Of a stretch of DNA of 23,070 nt, positions 1 through 7,993 are shown piece by piece; the first letter of the stretch is position 1; every line of letters begins with the position of its first letter. Both the position numbers and the translations under genes were made by a program. The stretch covers positions 1 to 23,070 of the forward strand of contig JAEDKN010000013.1 of the NCBI GenBank assembly GCA_016295795.1, written 5' to 3'. This DNA is from Bacilli bacterium (lineage in GTDB: Bacteria; Bacillota_I; Bacilli_A; RF39; UBA660). Under the pieces are notes generated by a model. That model ran no database searches. It was given only the letters and a program-made list of their open reading frames with translations, and was not told the origin of the DNA.

Positions 1-125
1 CTTATATTATCATTATAACCCTTAAACAAAGTAATTTTCAACTATAATTTGTTAATATTACAAAACTATAAATTATTTATCTAACTTACCATTTTTCTTT
101 TGATAAACCTATGATTAGTATATAC

Positions 126-154
126 AAAAAAAGGTCAAATTTTGTTTGACCTTT
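126..154 (-). terminator. Intrinsic terminator after alaS
   Basis: Read on the minus strand, a 10-bp perfect stem (AAAGGTCAAA paired with TTTGACCTTT, loop of 5) begins a few bases after the alaS stop codon and runs into seven T residues. This is a textbook intrinsic terminator and ends the dNMP kinase-like/alaS transcript. The remaining bases 1-125 show no gene or clear signal. Confidence 0.9.
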
Positions 155-159
155 ACATA

Positions 160-2850
160 TTATTTACAATCTTTCAAATCTTGTTTAATAACCTCAAATA
201 TTTCATTTAGATGTTCAACAGTCTTTCCTCCACCTTGAGCAAAAGTAGGACTTCCACCACCATTACCATCAGACATTTGAGATGCTCTTTTTACAATTAA
301 TCCAGCATTAATATCACAACTGCTTCTACATATAAAATTAACATTTCCGTCTTTCTCATTAGCAATAAACACAAAACCTTTTCCTATTTTATTAATTAAA
401 TTATCGACTATCTCTTTTAATACAATTATTTCTTTATTATCAGTTCTTGTTACTATTGCAGTTATATCATTATAAGTTTGTGCAACACTCAAATATTCGT
501 CCAAATTAGAAGATTGATTTTTTACCTTTTCTTCATTATATTTTTTCTCTAAAAGACGAACTTCATTCTGAACATAAGCTAATTGATTCTTATTATATAT
601 AATATCTGCATAAGATGACATCCCGCTTTGATCTAACATCAAATCAAAATCAAGATCTATTTTTTCTTCTTTTGCCGAATCTAAAATCATCTTAGCCTTA
701 TTAAGGAGCTTTTTTATCTCTTCTACATAATTTTTTATAACTTCACCAATTAATTCCTCTATCATTTCTGAAGTAGTTGCCTCAATTCTATAGAGATTAC
801 TTCCTTTTGATTCTAGTTTTACTATAGCAAATCTTCCAATATCCATAGTATTTTTAGCATGTGTTCCTCCACAAAGCTCAATAGAATCTCCTATTTTTAC
901 AACTCTAACAATATCTTTATATTTTTCACTAAACAATGCCATGGCGCCCAATTTTTTTGCTTCTTCTAGAGGCATTTCTCTAATTAGTACTTCATCAAAA
1001 TTATCAATTTTATCATTTACTCTTTTTTCTATTTCTAATATTTGTTCTTCTGAAATCTTTCCTGTATAAGTAAAATCAAATCTTAATCTTTCGCTATCTA
1101 CATAACTTCCTGCCTGATGAATATTTTCTGATAAAACTTCTTGTAGAACTTTTTGTAATATATGTACACTACTGTGATTAGCCTGGGTCCTTTTTCTTTT
1201 ATCTTCCATAATTTTTATTGTACATATATCATTTAGACGAATACTACCATCTATTACTTCTACTTTATGAAGATGCTGAGCATTAGGTGCTTTAATAACA
1301 TCAGTAACCTTAGCTTTAAAGTTTCCATTTTTCATAGCGCCAGTATCCGCAACTTGACCACCACTAGTTGCATAAAAACAAGTTTTATCTAAAATAACAT
1401 ATCCATCACTATCTAAAGAGTCAACTAACTCTCCATCTTTTATTAAACCAATTACTTTACTTTCCATTTCGTAAGTATCATATAAAAATTCACTTGGTTC
1501 TTTAAAATTTAATAATACTTCATTTTGAATATTCATATTAGTTTGTGTTTTATGACTATCTTTAGCTATTTTTTTAGCCTCTTCCATATAACGTCTGAAT
1601 TCTTCTTTATCAGTTGTATATCCTTCTTCTTCTAAATATTCTAGAGTTAGTTCAAATGGGAAACCAAATGTATCATAAAGTTTAAATACATCATATCCAC
1701 TAATTGTCTTATCTTTTGATTCTGATATTAATTGATATAATTTTCTTTCTCCGGATGCTAAGGTGTTATGAAACAATTCTTCTTCTTGGAGTACTAAAGT
1801 TTTTACTACAGCTTTAGTATCAAGTAATTCTTTATAAGACTCTTTCATATTTTCTACTACAGTATCTACTATCTTATAAAGAAATGGCTCATTAACTCCT
1901 AACTTTTTGCCCATTCTAACACTGCGTCTAAGCAATCTTCTTAGTACATAACCTCTACCAGAATTTTCAAATATGGCACCATCAGATAAAGCCATAGTGA
2001 TCGCTCTCATATGATCTGCGATAACCTTAAATGGCATTTCTCCATTATAAGTTTTTCCAGTTAATTCCTCTATTCTTTTTATTATAGGTACAAACAAATC
2101 AGTTTCAAATGTAGAATCTACTCCTTGGAAAATACAACACCATCTTTCTAATCCTGCACCTGTATCAATATTTTTATGAGGAAGTTCTGCATATTCATCA
2201 CGAGAAACTCCTGATTTTGAATTATATTGGCTAAATACATTATTCCATATTTCTATGTAACGTTCTTGATCTTCATCCTTAGTGAATTTTTCCAATGCAG
2301 TACCATCTAAATCATATTCTTCCCCACGATCATAGAATATCTCAGAATCCGGTCCACAAGGACCTTCTCCAATTTCCCAAAAATTACCTTCAAGTCTTAT
2401 AACGTGGGATGGATCAAGTCCTAATGATACCCATTTATTATAAGCTTCATCATCCTTTGTATAAATAGTTACATATATTTTATTTTTATCTATATCCATC
2501 CATTCTGGACTAGTTAAAAATTCATAAGCAAATTCCAATGCTTCTTTTTTAAAATAGTCTCCTACTGAAAAGTTTCCCATCATTTCAAAGAAAGTTTGAT
2601 GTGATTTAGTAACTCCTACATTATCTATATCGTTAGTACGAATACACTTTTGAATACTTACTAATCTTTTGTTATCTGGAACTACACTTCCATCAAAATA
2701 TTTTTTTAATGGAGTTACTCCTGCATTTATAAAAAGCAAACTATCGTCATCTTGTGGTACTAAAGGAGCGCTTTCCAAAACTTTATGACCTTTACTTTCA
2801 AAAAAATCAAACCATTTTTTTCTTATCTCATTACTTGTTAATTTTTGCAT
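160..2850 (-). CDS. alaS: Alanyl-tRNA synthetase
   Basis: This 896-residue protein charges tRNA-Ala with alanine in the cytoplasm, and its length is normal for bacterial AlaRS. The N-terminal class II catalytic core is intact. The editing domain carries the metal-binding pair HxxxH (H559, H563) and CxxxH (C660, H664), so it should clear Ser/Gly-tRNA-Ala. The C-terminal domain keeps the glycine-rich motif (NGGGSP...AQGGG, about residues 863-875) near the end. The start overlaps the end of the upstream dNMP kinase-like gene by 13 nt, with an AGGAGG-type ribosome binding site inside that gene, so the two are cotranscribed and probably translationally coupled. Control is by the T-box leader at 3405-3569, whose apparent specifier codon is GCT (Ala). 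Identity is certain from sequence. Confidence 0.98.
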   Translation of the reverse strand: MQKLTSNEIRKKWFDFFESKGHKVLESAPLVPQDDDSLLFINAGVTPLKKYFDGSVVPDNKRLVSIQKCIRTNDIDNVGVTKSHQTFFEMMGNFSVGDYFKKEALEFAYEFLTSPEWMDIDKNKIYVTIYTKDDEAYNKWVSLGLDPSHVIRLEGNFWEIGEGPCGPDSEIFYDRGEEYDLDGTALEKFTKDEDQERYIEIWNNVFSQYNSKSGVSRDEYAELPHKNIDTGAGLERWCCIFQGVDSTFETDLFVPIIKRIEELTGKTYNGEMPFKVIADHMRAITMALSDGAIFENSGRGYVLRRLLRRSVRMGKKLGVNEPFLYKIVDTVVENMKESYKELLDTKAVVKTLVLQEEELFHNTLASGERKLYQLISESKDKTISGYDVFKLYDTFGFPFELTLEYLEEEGYTTDKEEFRRYMEEAKKIAKDSHKTQTNMNIQNEVLLNFKEPSEFLYDTYEMESKVIGLIKDGELVDSLDSDGYVILDKTCFYATSGGQVADTGAMKNGNFKAKVTDVIKAPNAQHLHKVEVIDGSIRLNDICTIKIMEDKRKRTQANHSSVHILQKVLQEVLSENIHQAGSYVDSERLRFDFTYTGKISEEQILEIEKRVNDKIDNFDEVLIREMPLEEAKKLGAMALFSEKYKDIVRVVKIGDSIELCGGTHAKNTMDIGRFAIVKLESKGSNLYRIEATTSEMIEELIGEVIKNYVEEIKKLLNKAKMILDSAKEEKIDLDFDLMLDQSGMSSYADIIYNKNQLAYVQNEVRLLEKKYNEEKVKNQSSNLDEYLSVAQTYNDITAIVTRTDNKEIIVLKEIVDNLINKIGKGFVFIANEKDGNVNFICRSSCDINAGLIVKRASQMSDGNGGGSPTFAQGGGKTVEHLNEIFEVIKQDLKDCK

Positions 2851-3386
2851 TTCTCTTCCTCCTTACAAACTATATCTATAACATCTTTTTCCAACTTTTC
2901 TAATGTATCATTTATTATATTATAATCATAATCTTTAAAATCCTTTAAAGCTGTTTCTGTTTTATGATTTTGTTGTTTGCCAGTTAATTCTGTTTCAAAG
3001 TTAATTCTTTTTACATTAATGGATACAACATCATCATAAGCTTCTTTAATTCCCGTTATTTCTAATGGAAACCTTATATCACTAATTATCATCACATCAA
3101 AAAAGTGACTTAAAATATCAATATCTTCTATAGTACGATCTACAAAAAATCTTTCTTTTTTTAGTTTTTCTCTTATTATATCTGTTCCTAATTTTTGTAA
3201 CAAATCTCTTGGCTTAGTCTCTTCAGAACCATCCCAACCAAAATAGTCTTTAATATACATCTTTAAATATTTTGATATTTGTGTTCTGCACACTTTATAT
3301 CCTCGCCTAACATATTCATCTTCTAAAAAATTTGCGATGGTATCTTTTCCATTTCTCGCTGGACCACTTATTAAATATACCTTCAT
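2838..3386 (-). CDS. Deoxynucleoside monophosphate kinase-like P-loop protein
   Basis: This is a 182-residue P-loop kinase-like protein. The Walker A is GPARNGKD (residues 8-15). A segment reading RDLLQKLGTDIIR (60-72) and SDIRFPLE (102-109) match the pattern of phage-type dNMP kinases and related nucleotide kinases (conserved R..LQ.LGT...R and D.RFp.E). The likely role is phosphoryl transfer to a nucleotide-type substrate, but the true substrate cannot be read from sequence. It starts with ATG behind an AAAGGAGG site and is the first gene after the Ala T-box; its end overlaps alaS by 13 nt. The unusual point is that a nucleotide-kinase-like gene is placed under alanine-tRNA control. A generic AAA-family P-loop ATPase is the alternative reading. 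Confidence 0.75.
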   Translation of the reverse strand: MKVYLISGPARNGKDTIANFLEDEYVRRGYKVCRTQISKYLKMYIKDYFGWDGSEETKPRDLLQKLGTDIIREKLKKERFFVDRTIEDIDILSHFFDVMIISDIRFPLEITGIKEAYDDVVSINVKRINFETELTGKQQNHKTETALKDFKDYDYNIINDTLEKLEKDVIDIVCKEEEKCKN

Positions 3387-3404
3387 AATATCCTCCTTTT
3401 AAAG

Positions 3405-3569
3405 AAAAAAAGACCAATACATAGGAGCGAATTAATCGCGGTACCATCCTACTTTGATCTTAATTAACTATTAAACTCCGAAGTAGCTTTCAAAATAAAC
3501 AAACTACTATTTTACACCAACCAATAGTTCTCTTTAAGTTTGGTTTAAATCTACTTATCTTCATCTACG
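3405..3569 (-). promoter_or_regulatory. T-box riboswitch, alanine type
   Basis: On the minus strand the conserved T-box AGGATGGTACCGCG lies at 3450-3437. It folds as an antiterminator, with TAGGA/TCCTA and GCGA/TCGC helices around the 7-nt bulge TGGTACC that holds the tRNA-binding TGG. Upstream is a Stem I-like region with the AAAGAGAACTA and TTGGTTGG segments typical of T-box distal parts. The 3' side of the putative specifier loop reads GAAA-GCT-AC, giving GCT (Ala), which agrees with alaS downstream. A T run (3411-3405) follows a GATCAA/TTGGTC helix that extends the antiterminator stem instead of replacing it. No strong promoter is visible upstream, so transcription may start in, or read through from, the AI-2E gene end. 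Confidence 0.9.
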
Positions 3570-3573
3570 TTTT

Positions 3574-3600
3574 ATTTATTATTTATTATTTATTATTTAT
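3574..3600. repeat. 7-bp tandem repeat (ATTTATT, about 3.9 copies)
   Basis: A perfect heptanucleotide repeat spans the last codons and stop of the AI-2E permease gene and the start of the Ala T-box leader. Because the unit is not a multiple of three, slippage would change the permease C-terminus by a few residues, but stop codons recur in the repeat. It may be a simple AT-rich slippage tract without function. Confidence 0.85.
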
Positions 3601-4731
3601 CATATTAACTATTTCATATTTTTCGTTAAAGAAATTAGCAATTACCTTAATACAAGAAATTATTGGAGTTGCTAAAATCATACCTAGTATACCAAAGAAA
3701 TGACCAAATATCAATAACCCAAGCATAATTGTAACTGGATGCAATTTCATTGTTTTACTCATAACTATTGGATTTAAGAAATTTCCTTCCAAGAATTGTG
3801 CAACTACTACTGCCACTAAACAGAAAAATCCTGTTGTTGGGCTTATTGTAAATCCAACTATTACTGCAGGAATTCCTCCTATATATGGTCCTATATAAGG
3901 AATTACATTAGTAACCGCACAGAAAAGTCCAAATAACATCGGAGAAGAAAGTCCCGCAATTGCCAAAGCAATAGATTGGAACACAAATAATATTAACATT
4001 ATTAATAAAGTTCCTTGAACATAACTTCTTAAAGTCTTATTTAAATTATCTGTTAGCGTTATAGCATCACTATGTATACTTTTTGGTAATAAATTAAATA
4101 AATGCTTTCTAACATTATTAAAGTCAAATAACATGTAAAACCCTATAAAAAGTCCAAGAATTATATTTAGTCCTCCATTTATAATTGAAGTAGCAAAATT
4201 TATTATTGTATTAGGCAATTCTACAGTAATAGATGATAAAAGGTTTGAAATAGCAGAATACAATTGACTTTTAACACTAGTAAAATCATAATTATATACT
4301 TCACCCAAGTGAGAAAATATACTTTCACCCATATCACTTATATAATCCAAAATAGTAGGAGCATAAGATATAAATTCGTTTACTTGTTCTGCAAGAGTTG
4401 GAATCATAAGTACAAAAAATAAAACTAACAAGCTCAAAAATGCAAGAAAAACGATCACAGTTCCAAATGCTCTTTTTACACCATTCTTTTGTAGCCAATT
4501 AACCATAGGATCCAAAAGCCAAGCAACAATAAGTCCTATAAATAAAGGCGAAAGAACAGATATAATAGTTCCTAGAAAGTTTAAAATCTTCCATTCTTTA
4601 AATAAAAATGTAACAAGTACAATAAATCCAATAATCATAAGTGCCCACATTACTTTAAGCATATTGCTACTTATTTTTAATACTTCATTCAACTTAAAAA
4701 TATCTACTTTTTCATTATTCTCTTTTTTCAT
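3586..4731 (-). CDS. AI-2E family transporter (YrrI-like)
   Basis: This 381-residue polytopic membrane protein has the layout of the AI-2E/PerM permease family. There is a short charged N-terminus, paired hydrophobic helices at about 25-100, a long amphipathic middle segment, then a helix-rich C-terminal half with the family's proline/glycine-rich stretch around NVIPYIGPYIGGIPAV and EGNFLNPIVMSK. Length is normal. Family members are proposed exporters or ion/proton antiporters; the substrate here is unknown. It starts at an ATG behind a GGGTGGTG site. The 130-nt gap upstream (4732-4860) holds the terminator of the preceding small gene and AT-rich sequence with only vague promoter matches. Neighbours (recD2, YrzQ-like, alaS) match the B. 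subtilis yrrI locus, which supports orthology. Confidence 0.93.
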   Translation of the reverse strand: MKKENNEKVDIFKLNEVLKISSNMLKVMWALMIIGFIVLVTFLFKEWKILNFLGTIISVLSPLFIGLIVAWLLDPMVNWLQKNGVKRAFGTVIVFLAFLSLLVLFFVLMIPTLAEQVNEFISYAPTILDYISDMGESIFSHLGEVYNYDFTSVKSQLYSAISNLLSSITVELPNTIINFATSIINGGLNIILGLFIGFYMLFDFNNVRKHLFNLLPKSIHSDAITLTDNLNKTLRSYVQGTLLIMLILFVFQSIALAIAGLSSPMLFGLFCAVTNVIPYIGPYIGGIPAVIVGFTISPTTGFFCLVAVVVAQFLEGNFLNPIVMSKTMKLHPVTIMLGLLIFGHFFGILGMILATPIISCIKVIANFFNEKYEIVNMINNK

Positions 4732-4835
4732 TTTTCACCACCCTAACTATGCAATATTAATATATCACAAATATAACTAATAATTAAAGTCATTTAATAA
4801 TAAATTTACACTTTCATGTAAAATATCACAATATT

Positions 4836-4857
4836 AAAAGGCCCTTAATAAGGCCTC
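4836..4857 (-). terminator. Probable terminator after YrzQ-like gene
   Basis: Just after the stop codon at 4861-4863, the minus strand carries AGGCC and GGCCT arms (4856-4852 and 4843-4839) around an 8-nt loop that can pair partly, followed by TTTTAATATT. The stem is GC-rich for this genome, but the T run is short, so termination may be partial. Confidence 0.6.
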
Positions 4858-4860
4858 TTA

Positions 4861-5025
4861 TTACATCATATTTTCGATACTTTTACTGGCTTCCCTACTC
4901 ATCTTATTAACAGAACGCTTTATATCGTTCATCATGTTAGGATTATATTTTTTGTATAACGCATAAGCACCCACACCAGCACCAGCTATTGCTGTTCCTA
5001 ATAAAACTTTCATACTTTTCTTCAC
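4861..5025 (-). CDS. Small YrzQ/DUF3918-like protein, GTG start
   Basis: A 54-residue frame opens with GTG, 5 nt after an AGAGGTGATT ribosome binding site. The first internal ATG, 12 nt further on, is too far from this site. The protein has a basic N-terminus (MKKSMK), a short Gly/Ala-rich hydrophobic stretch (LLGTAIAGAGVGAYALY, residues 8-24) and a charged tail with several Met, Lys and Ser. This resembles the tiny DUF3918 proteins such as B. subtilis YrzQ, which also sits between recD2 and the AI-2E gene yrrI. Function is unknown. It is probably a membrane-associated peptide. The family call rests mainly on synteny and general shape. Confidence 0.75.
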   Translation of the reverse strand: MKKSMKVLLGTAIAGAGVGAYALYKKYNPNMMNDIKRSVNKMSREASKSIENMM

Positions 5026-5118
5026 TAGTTAATCACCTCTATCTTAAAATATGATATCAATTGGTATTAAAATACCATTATTATTATTTATCTTTTAAAG
5101 TTAATTATTCATCAATGT

Positions 5119-7287
5119 TTATTTTTCTATAAGAAGCTCTTTAAGAGTAGTTCTTCTTCCAACATAGGAATATGTTTGTGCCGCAATCTTTAAAGCATCC
5201 ATTTCTCCTACTATTATAAGTTTCTTTTTACTACGAGTTATCGCTGTATAATATAGTTTCCTATAAAGCATTTTAGAATAAAATCTAGATACTAAAAGCA
5301 ATACGGTATCAAATTCGCTTCCTTGTGCTTTGTGAACACTAATTGCGTATCCCAACATCAGTTTTTTATAGTTACTTGGAGTATATTTAACTAAATTCCC
5401 ATCAAAATCAACCATTATACTTTTACTATCTATTTTTTTTATTATACCAATATCTCCATTAAAAACATTTTCATCCGGCATATTGGTTAATTGAAGCACC
5501 TTATCATTTTCTCTATATACATCTTCATCTACATAAACTTCGTTTTTATCAGGAGATGGTGGATTAAATATTTTTTGGAGAGATCTATTTAGATTATCTA
5601 TCCCAGTTAAAGTTTTATACATTGGCGCTAAAACTTGAAAATCTTTATAATCTATATCAATATATTCGCTAGCTATCTCTTTTGAAGTTCTAAGCATATC
5701 CCTAGTTTCTACAAAGGATAAGTCAAAGTTGCGTCTAAATATTTTTTCATCTATTATTCCCTCATTAAATTGATATGCAAAATCTATAATATTAGATCCT
5801 TTCTTCTGTCTATAAACTTTATCCAAAGTTACAACTTCTACCATTTTAGAGTCTATAACATCTCTTAAGAGCTGACCAGGTCCAACACTAGGTAACTGAT
5901 TATAATCTCCAACTAAAATTATTTTAGTATCTACTTTCAAACCTTTTAACAAGTTATCAAATAAAAATATATCTACCATACTCGATTCATCTATAATTAC
6001 AAATTCCACATCGCTTTTATTATACTCATTTACTGCAAATCTATTTAATTCTTTATTCCATTTCAAAAATCTATGGATTGTGGTAGCAGGAAGAGAAGTA
6101 GCTTCACTTATCCTTTTACTAGCTCTTCCAGTTGGTGCTAAAAGCGCTACCTTTGAAAGTGTTTTTTCATACGTTAATTTATTTATATCTCTATATAAAT
6201 CCACTATAGATTTTATAATTGTAGTTTTTCCACTACCAGGTCCTCCAGTTACTACAAGAAAACTTTTTTCAATAGCCTTCTTCATAGCAAGTTTCTGAGT
6301 ATCGTCATATGTAATACCATTAAACTGTTCAAGTTGATATATAAATTTATCTAAAGATTTACATTTCGTATCTTCTATTCTAGTAAGATATTTTATCCTT
6401 TTAGCGACATTTTCCTCTGAATTATATGTTGACGTTAAATAATATTTATCATCTTTTTTTAAAACTTTTAAATCTAATATTAGTGAATTCAATGAGTCAA
6501 TAAATTTCTTTTCAGGGACTTCCATATTTAATAAACTTTGAATATATTTAAATATTTCATCTATATAAAAATAACTATATCCAGTAGTATTAGTTTTATC
6601 ATTTAATGCATAAAATATAGCTGCGCTAATTCTTTTTTTATCTTTTGGTGAATAATCATTATCAAGTGCTATCCTGTCTACTGCTTTAAATGTAATATCA
6701 TTTACTTGATAATATACTTCATAAATATTTTTTGAAACTATTTTTTCAGTATCTTTTTTAAATTTATTATAAATAGCCATAGAATCTTTAGTATTAAAAC
6801 CTAAATCAGTTAAATATAATATTGTATTATAACTAGCCTCATATTCTAGTAATGTATTATGCAACATATCCACTTGTTTCTTTGTAATTGTAGGAATTAA
6901 CAAAAGATTATCTGGGTTATTTAATATTATATCTAAAGCTTTATCACCTAATACTTTAACTATTTTCTCCGCTTTTGCTCTTCCTATTCCTTTAAACAAA
7001 TCACTTGATAAAAATTCAACAATCGCATCTTTTTCCTCTGGCTTTAATCTTTCATAACTAGCTGCTTCAAACTGTTCACCATATCTATTATGTATTGTAA
7101 ATTTCCCATATAAAGTATAATTATCTATATCATTTAATTCATGAAAATATCCTGTGAAAGTTACAGTTTTGTTGATATATTCTCTTAAATCTTTGCTTGC
7201 TGATTTAACTTTCATTAATCCTATTAAATATCCATTATCACCATTAAAGATTATTCTTTTTAATTGTCCTGTTATATACGAATTCAT
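5119..7287 (-). CDS. recD2: RecD2-type ATP-dependent 5'-3' DNA helicase
   Basis: This 722-residue SF1B helicase acts in DNA repair and replication-fork maintenance without RecBC. The N-terminal OB-like region and helix-hairpin-helix segment (around LFKGIGRAKAEKIVKVLG) are the RecD2 hallmark. Walker A is GGPGSGKTT (348-356) and Walker B is IIDESSM (D433, E434). Later motifs include VLAPMYKTLTGIDNLN, GYAISVHKAQGSEFD and YTAITRSKKKLIIVGE, the last helicase motifs. The ATG start has AGGAG 8 nt upstream, between it and the stop of an 86-aa gene 19 nt away, so the two form an operon. The promoter upstream of that operon carries a perfect LexA-type box, which implies SOS induction. I do not recall recD2 as a LexA target in B. 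subtilis. Confidence 0.97.
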   Translation of the reverse strand: MNSYITGQLKRIIFNGDNGYLIGLMKVKSASKDLREYINKTVTFTGYFHELNDIDNYTLYGKFTIHNRYGEQFEAASYERLKPEEKDAIVEFLSSDLFKGIGRAKAEKIVKVLGDKALDIILNNPDNLLLIPTITKKQVDMLHNTLLEYEASYNTILYLTDLGFNTKDSMAIYNKFKKDTEKIVSKNIYEVYYQVNDITFKAVDRIALDNDYSPKDKKRISAAIFYALNDKTNTTGYSYFYIDEIFKYIQSLLNMEVPEKKFIDSLNSLILDLKVLKKDDKYYLTSTYNSEENVAKRIKYLTRIEDTKCKSLDKFIYQLEQFNGITYDDTQKLAMKKAIEKSFLVVTGGPGSGKTTIIKSIVDLYRDINKLTYEKTLSKVALLAPTGRASKRISEATSLPATTIHRFLKWNKELNRFAVNEYNKSDVEFVIIDESSMVDIFLFDNLLKGLKVDTKIILVGDYNQLPSVGPGQLLRDVIDSKMVEVVTLDKVYRQKKGSNIIDFAYQFNEGIIDEKIFRRNFDLSFVETRDMLRTSKEIASEYIDIDYKDFQVLAPMYKTLTGIDNLNRSLQKIFNPPSPDKNEVYVDEDVYRENDKVLQLTNMPDENVFNGDIGIIKKIDSKSIMVDFDGNLVKYTPSNYKKLMLGYAISVHKAQGSEFDTVLLLVSRFYSKMLYRKLYYTAITRSKKKLIIVGEMDALKIAAQTYSYVGRRTTLKELLIEK

Positions 7288-7306
7288 AAACTTCTCCTAT
7301 TTACTT

Positions 7307-7567
7307 CTATTTATTAGTATTATTATAATAATTAAATTCTTGTATATCATTGGATAATATTTCTAAATCATCTTCTCCCATTCCACTGTTTAATATTTCT
7401 TCTATATCAAAAAGCAGGGATGATATACTATTATATTTTTGATAATCTATATTATATCGTTTTAAGATTTCTATTTGATTATCACTCAAATATATATTAT
7501 TATTTCTTGCTTTTAATCTTGTTTTCTCTATATCTAGTCCTATAGACTCAAAATCAAATTGTTCCAT
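7307..7567 (-). CDS. Hypothetical 86-residue protein in SOS-type operon with recD2
   Basis: I do not recognise this protein. From the ATG at 7567 it is 86 residues, strongly charged and helical-looking, with no membrane segment, no cysteine and an Asn-rich end. An upstream TTG at 7615 keeps the frame open, but it lies before a TATAAT and has no ribosome binding site. The ATG instead follows a GTGAT element by 3 nt. The gene is first in a two-gene unit with recD2 (19-nt gap) behind the promoter at 7662-7691. A role linked to DNA damage or RecD2 is inferred only from that context. Confidence 0.7.
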   Translation of the reverse strand: MEQFDFESIGLDIEKTRLKARNNNIYLSDNQIEILKRYNIDYQKYNSISSLLFDIEEILNSGMGEDDLEILSNDIQEFNYYNNTNK

Positions 7568-7661
7568 TTTATCACATACACTTTCCAAATATATTATAAC
7601 TTTTAAATAAATCAAAACCTAATAACAGATAAATTTTATTTTCAATTATATATCATCATAT

Positions 7662-7691
7662 ATTATAAAATGACGAACCGATGTTCGTCAA
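7662..7691 (-). promoter_or_regulatory. Sigma-A-like promoter for the 86-aa/recD2 operon
   Basis: On the minus strand TTGACG (7691-7686) and TATAAT (7667-7662) are separated by 18 nt, close to the housekeeping consensus. The predicted start near 7655 leaves a leader of about 88 nt before the ATG at 7567. A second TATAAT at 7598-7593 lacks a good -35. The LexA-type dyad covers the -35 and most of the spacer, a position suited to repression. Confidence 0.8.
7671..7690. promoter_or_regulatory. LexA (SOS) operator box
   Basis: The core CGAAC-CGAT-GTTCG (7674-7687) is a perfect match to the Gram-positive LexA/DinR box arms CGAAC-N4-GTTCG, and the dyad extends to 8 bp per arm (TGACGAAC/GTTCGTCA). 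It overlaps the -35 of the promoter reading toward the 86-aa gene and recD2. No plus-strand gene begins nearby, so this operon is the only evident target. LexA itself is not in the window. Confidence 0.82.
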
Positions 7692-7728
7692 TATCTTTTG
7701 ATGTTTTTTTAATCTACTTTCTATATAT

Positions 7729-7753
7729 AAAAAAAGATGCTAAAAGCATCTTT
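7729..7753 (-). terminator. Terminator after Flp-like pilin gene
   Basis: On the minus strand AAAGATGC and GCATCTTT form an 8-bp perfect stem with a 5-nt loop, 14 nt after the pilin stop, followed by a run of T. With the promoter at 7994-8020 it makes the pilin gene a single-gene transcript that ends before the SOS promoter. Confidence 0.85.
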
Positions 7754-7767
7754 AGTAACCTCAAATG

Positions 7768-7965
7768 TTATCTACAGTAACCTTCTCCTGCTTTATCGCC
7801 CTTAACATATTCTTGACTAGATATAGCGCAAGAAGCTTCGGTAATTTTATCTTTCAAAACTCCACCAAAAGTATTAATAACACCTATTAATACAATAGAA
7901 ATTAATGCAATTATCAAAACATACTCAACTAAAGCTTGACCTTTATTATTTTTCATCATATCCAT
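7768..7965 (-). CDS. Flp/Fap-type (class IVb) pilin-like protein
   Basis: This 65-residue protein has a short basic leader (MDMMKNNKG), then QALVEYVLIIALISIVLIGVI, i.e. a glycine at -1, glutamate at +5 and a long hydrophobic helix. This is the Flp pilin signature cut by a prepilin peptidase. The remaining 30 residues contain two cysteines near the end (CAISS...GYC). ATG codons 1, 3 and 4 are all possible starts; GGTGGTG lies very close to the first and fits the third or fourth better. It has its own promoter and terminator, and no tad assembly or peptidase gene is in the window, so the assembly system must lie elsewhere or the protein may only be membrane-anchored. Confidence 0.82.
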   Translation of the reverse strand: MDMMKNNKGQALVEYVLIIALISIVLIGVINTFGGVLKDKITEASCAISSQEYVKGDKAGEGYCR

Positions 7966-7993
7966 GCACCACCATATTCTCTTATAAGTTAAT

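Noticed and set aside
5062..5077. Hairpin TGGTAT/ATACCA between recD2 and the YrzQ-like gene.
   Set aside because: The stem is only 6 bp and AT-rich, with no T run on the minus strand, so it is not supported as a terminator.
6080..6298. Plus-strand open frame antisense to recD2.
   Set aside because: It lies inside the helicase coding region with no ribosome binding site; its residues mirror the codons of the real gene.
7568..7615. Upstream TTG start extending the 86-aa protein by 16 residues.
   Set aside because: The extra stretch contains a TATAAT and no ribosome binding site; the ATG at 7567 has GTGAT in front of it.
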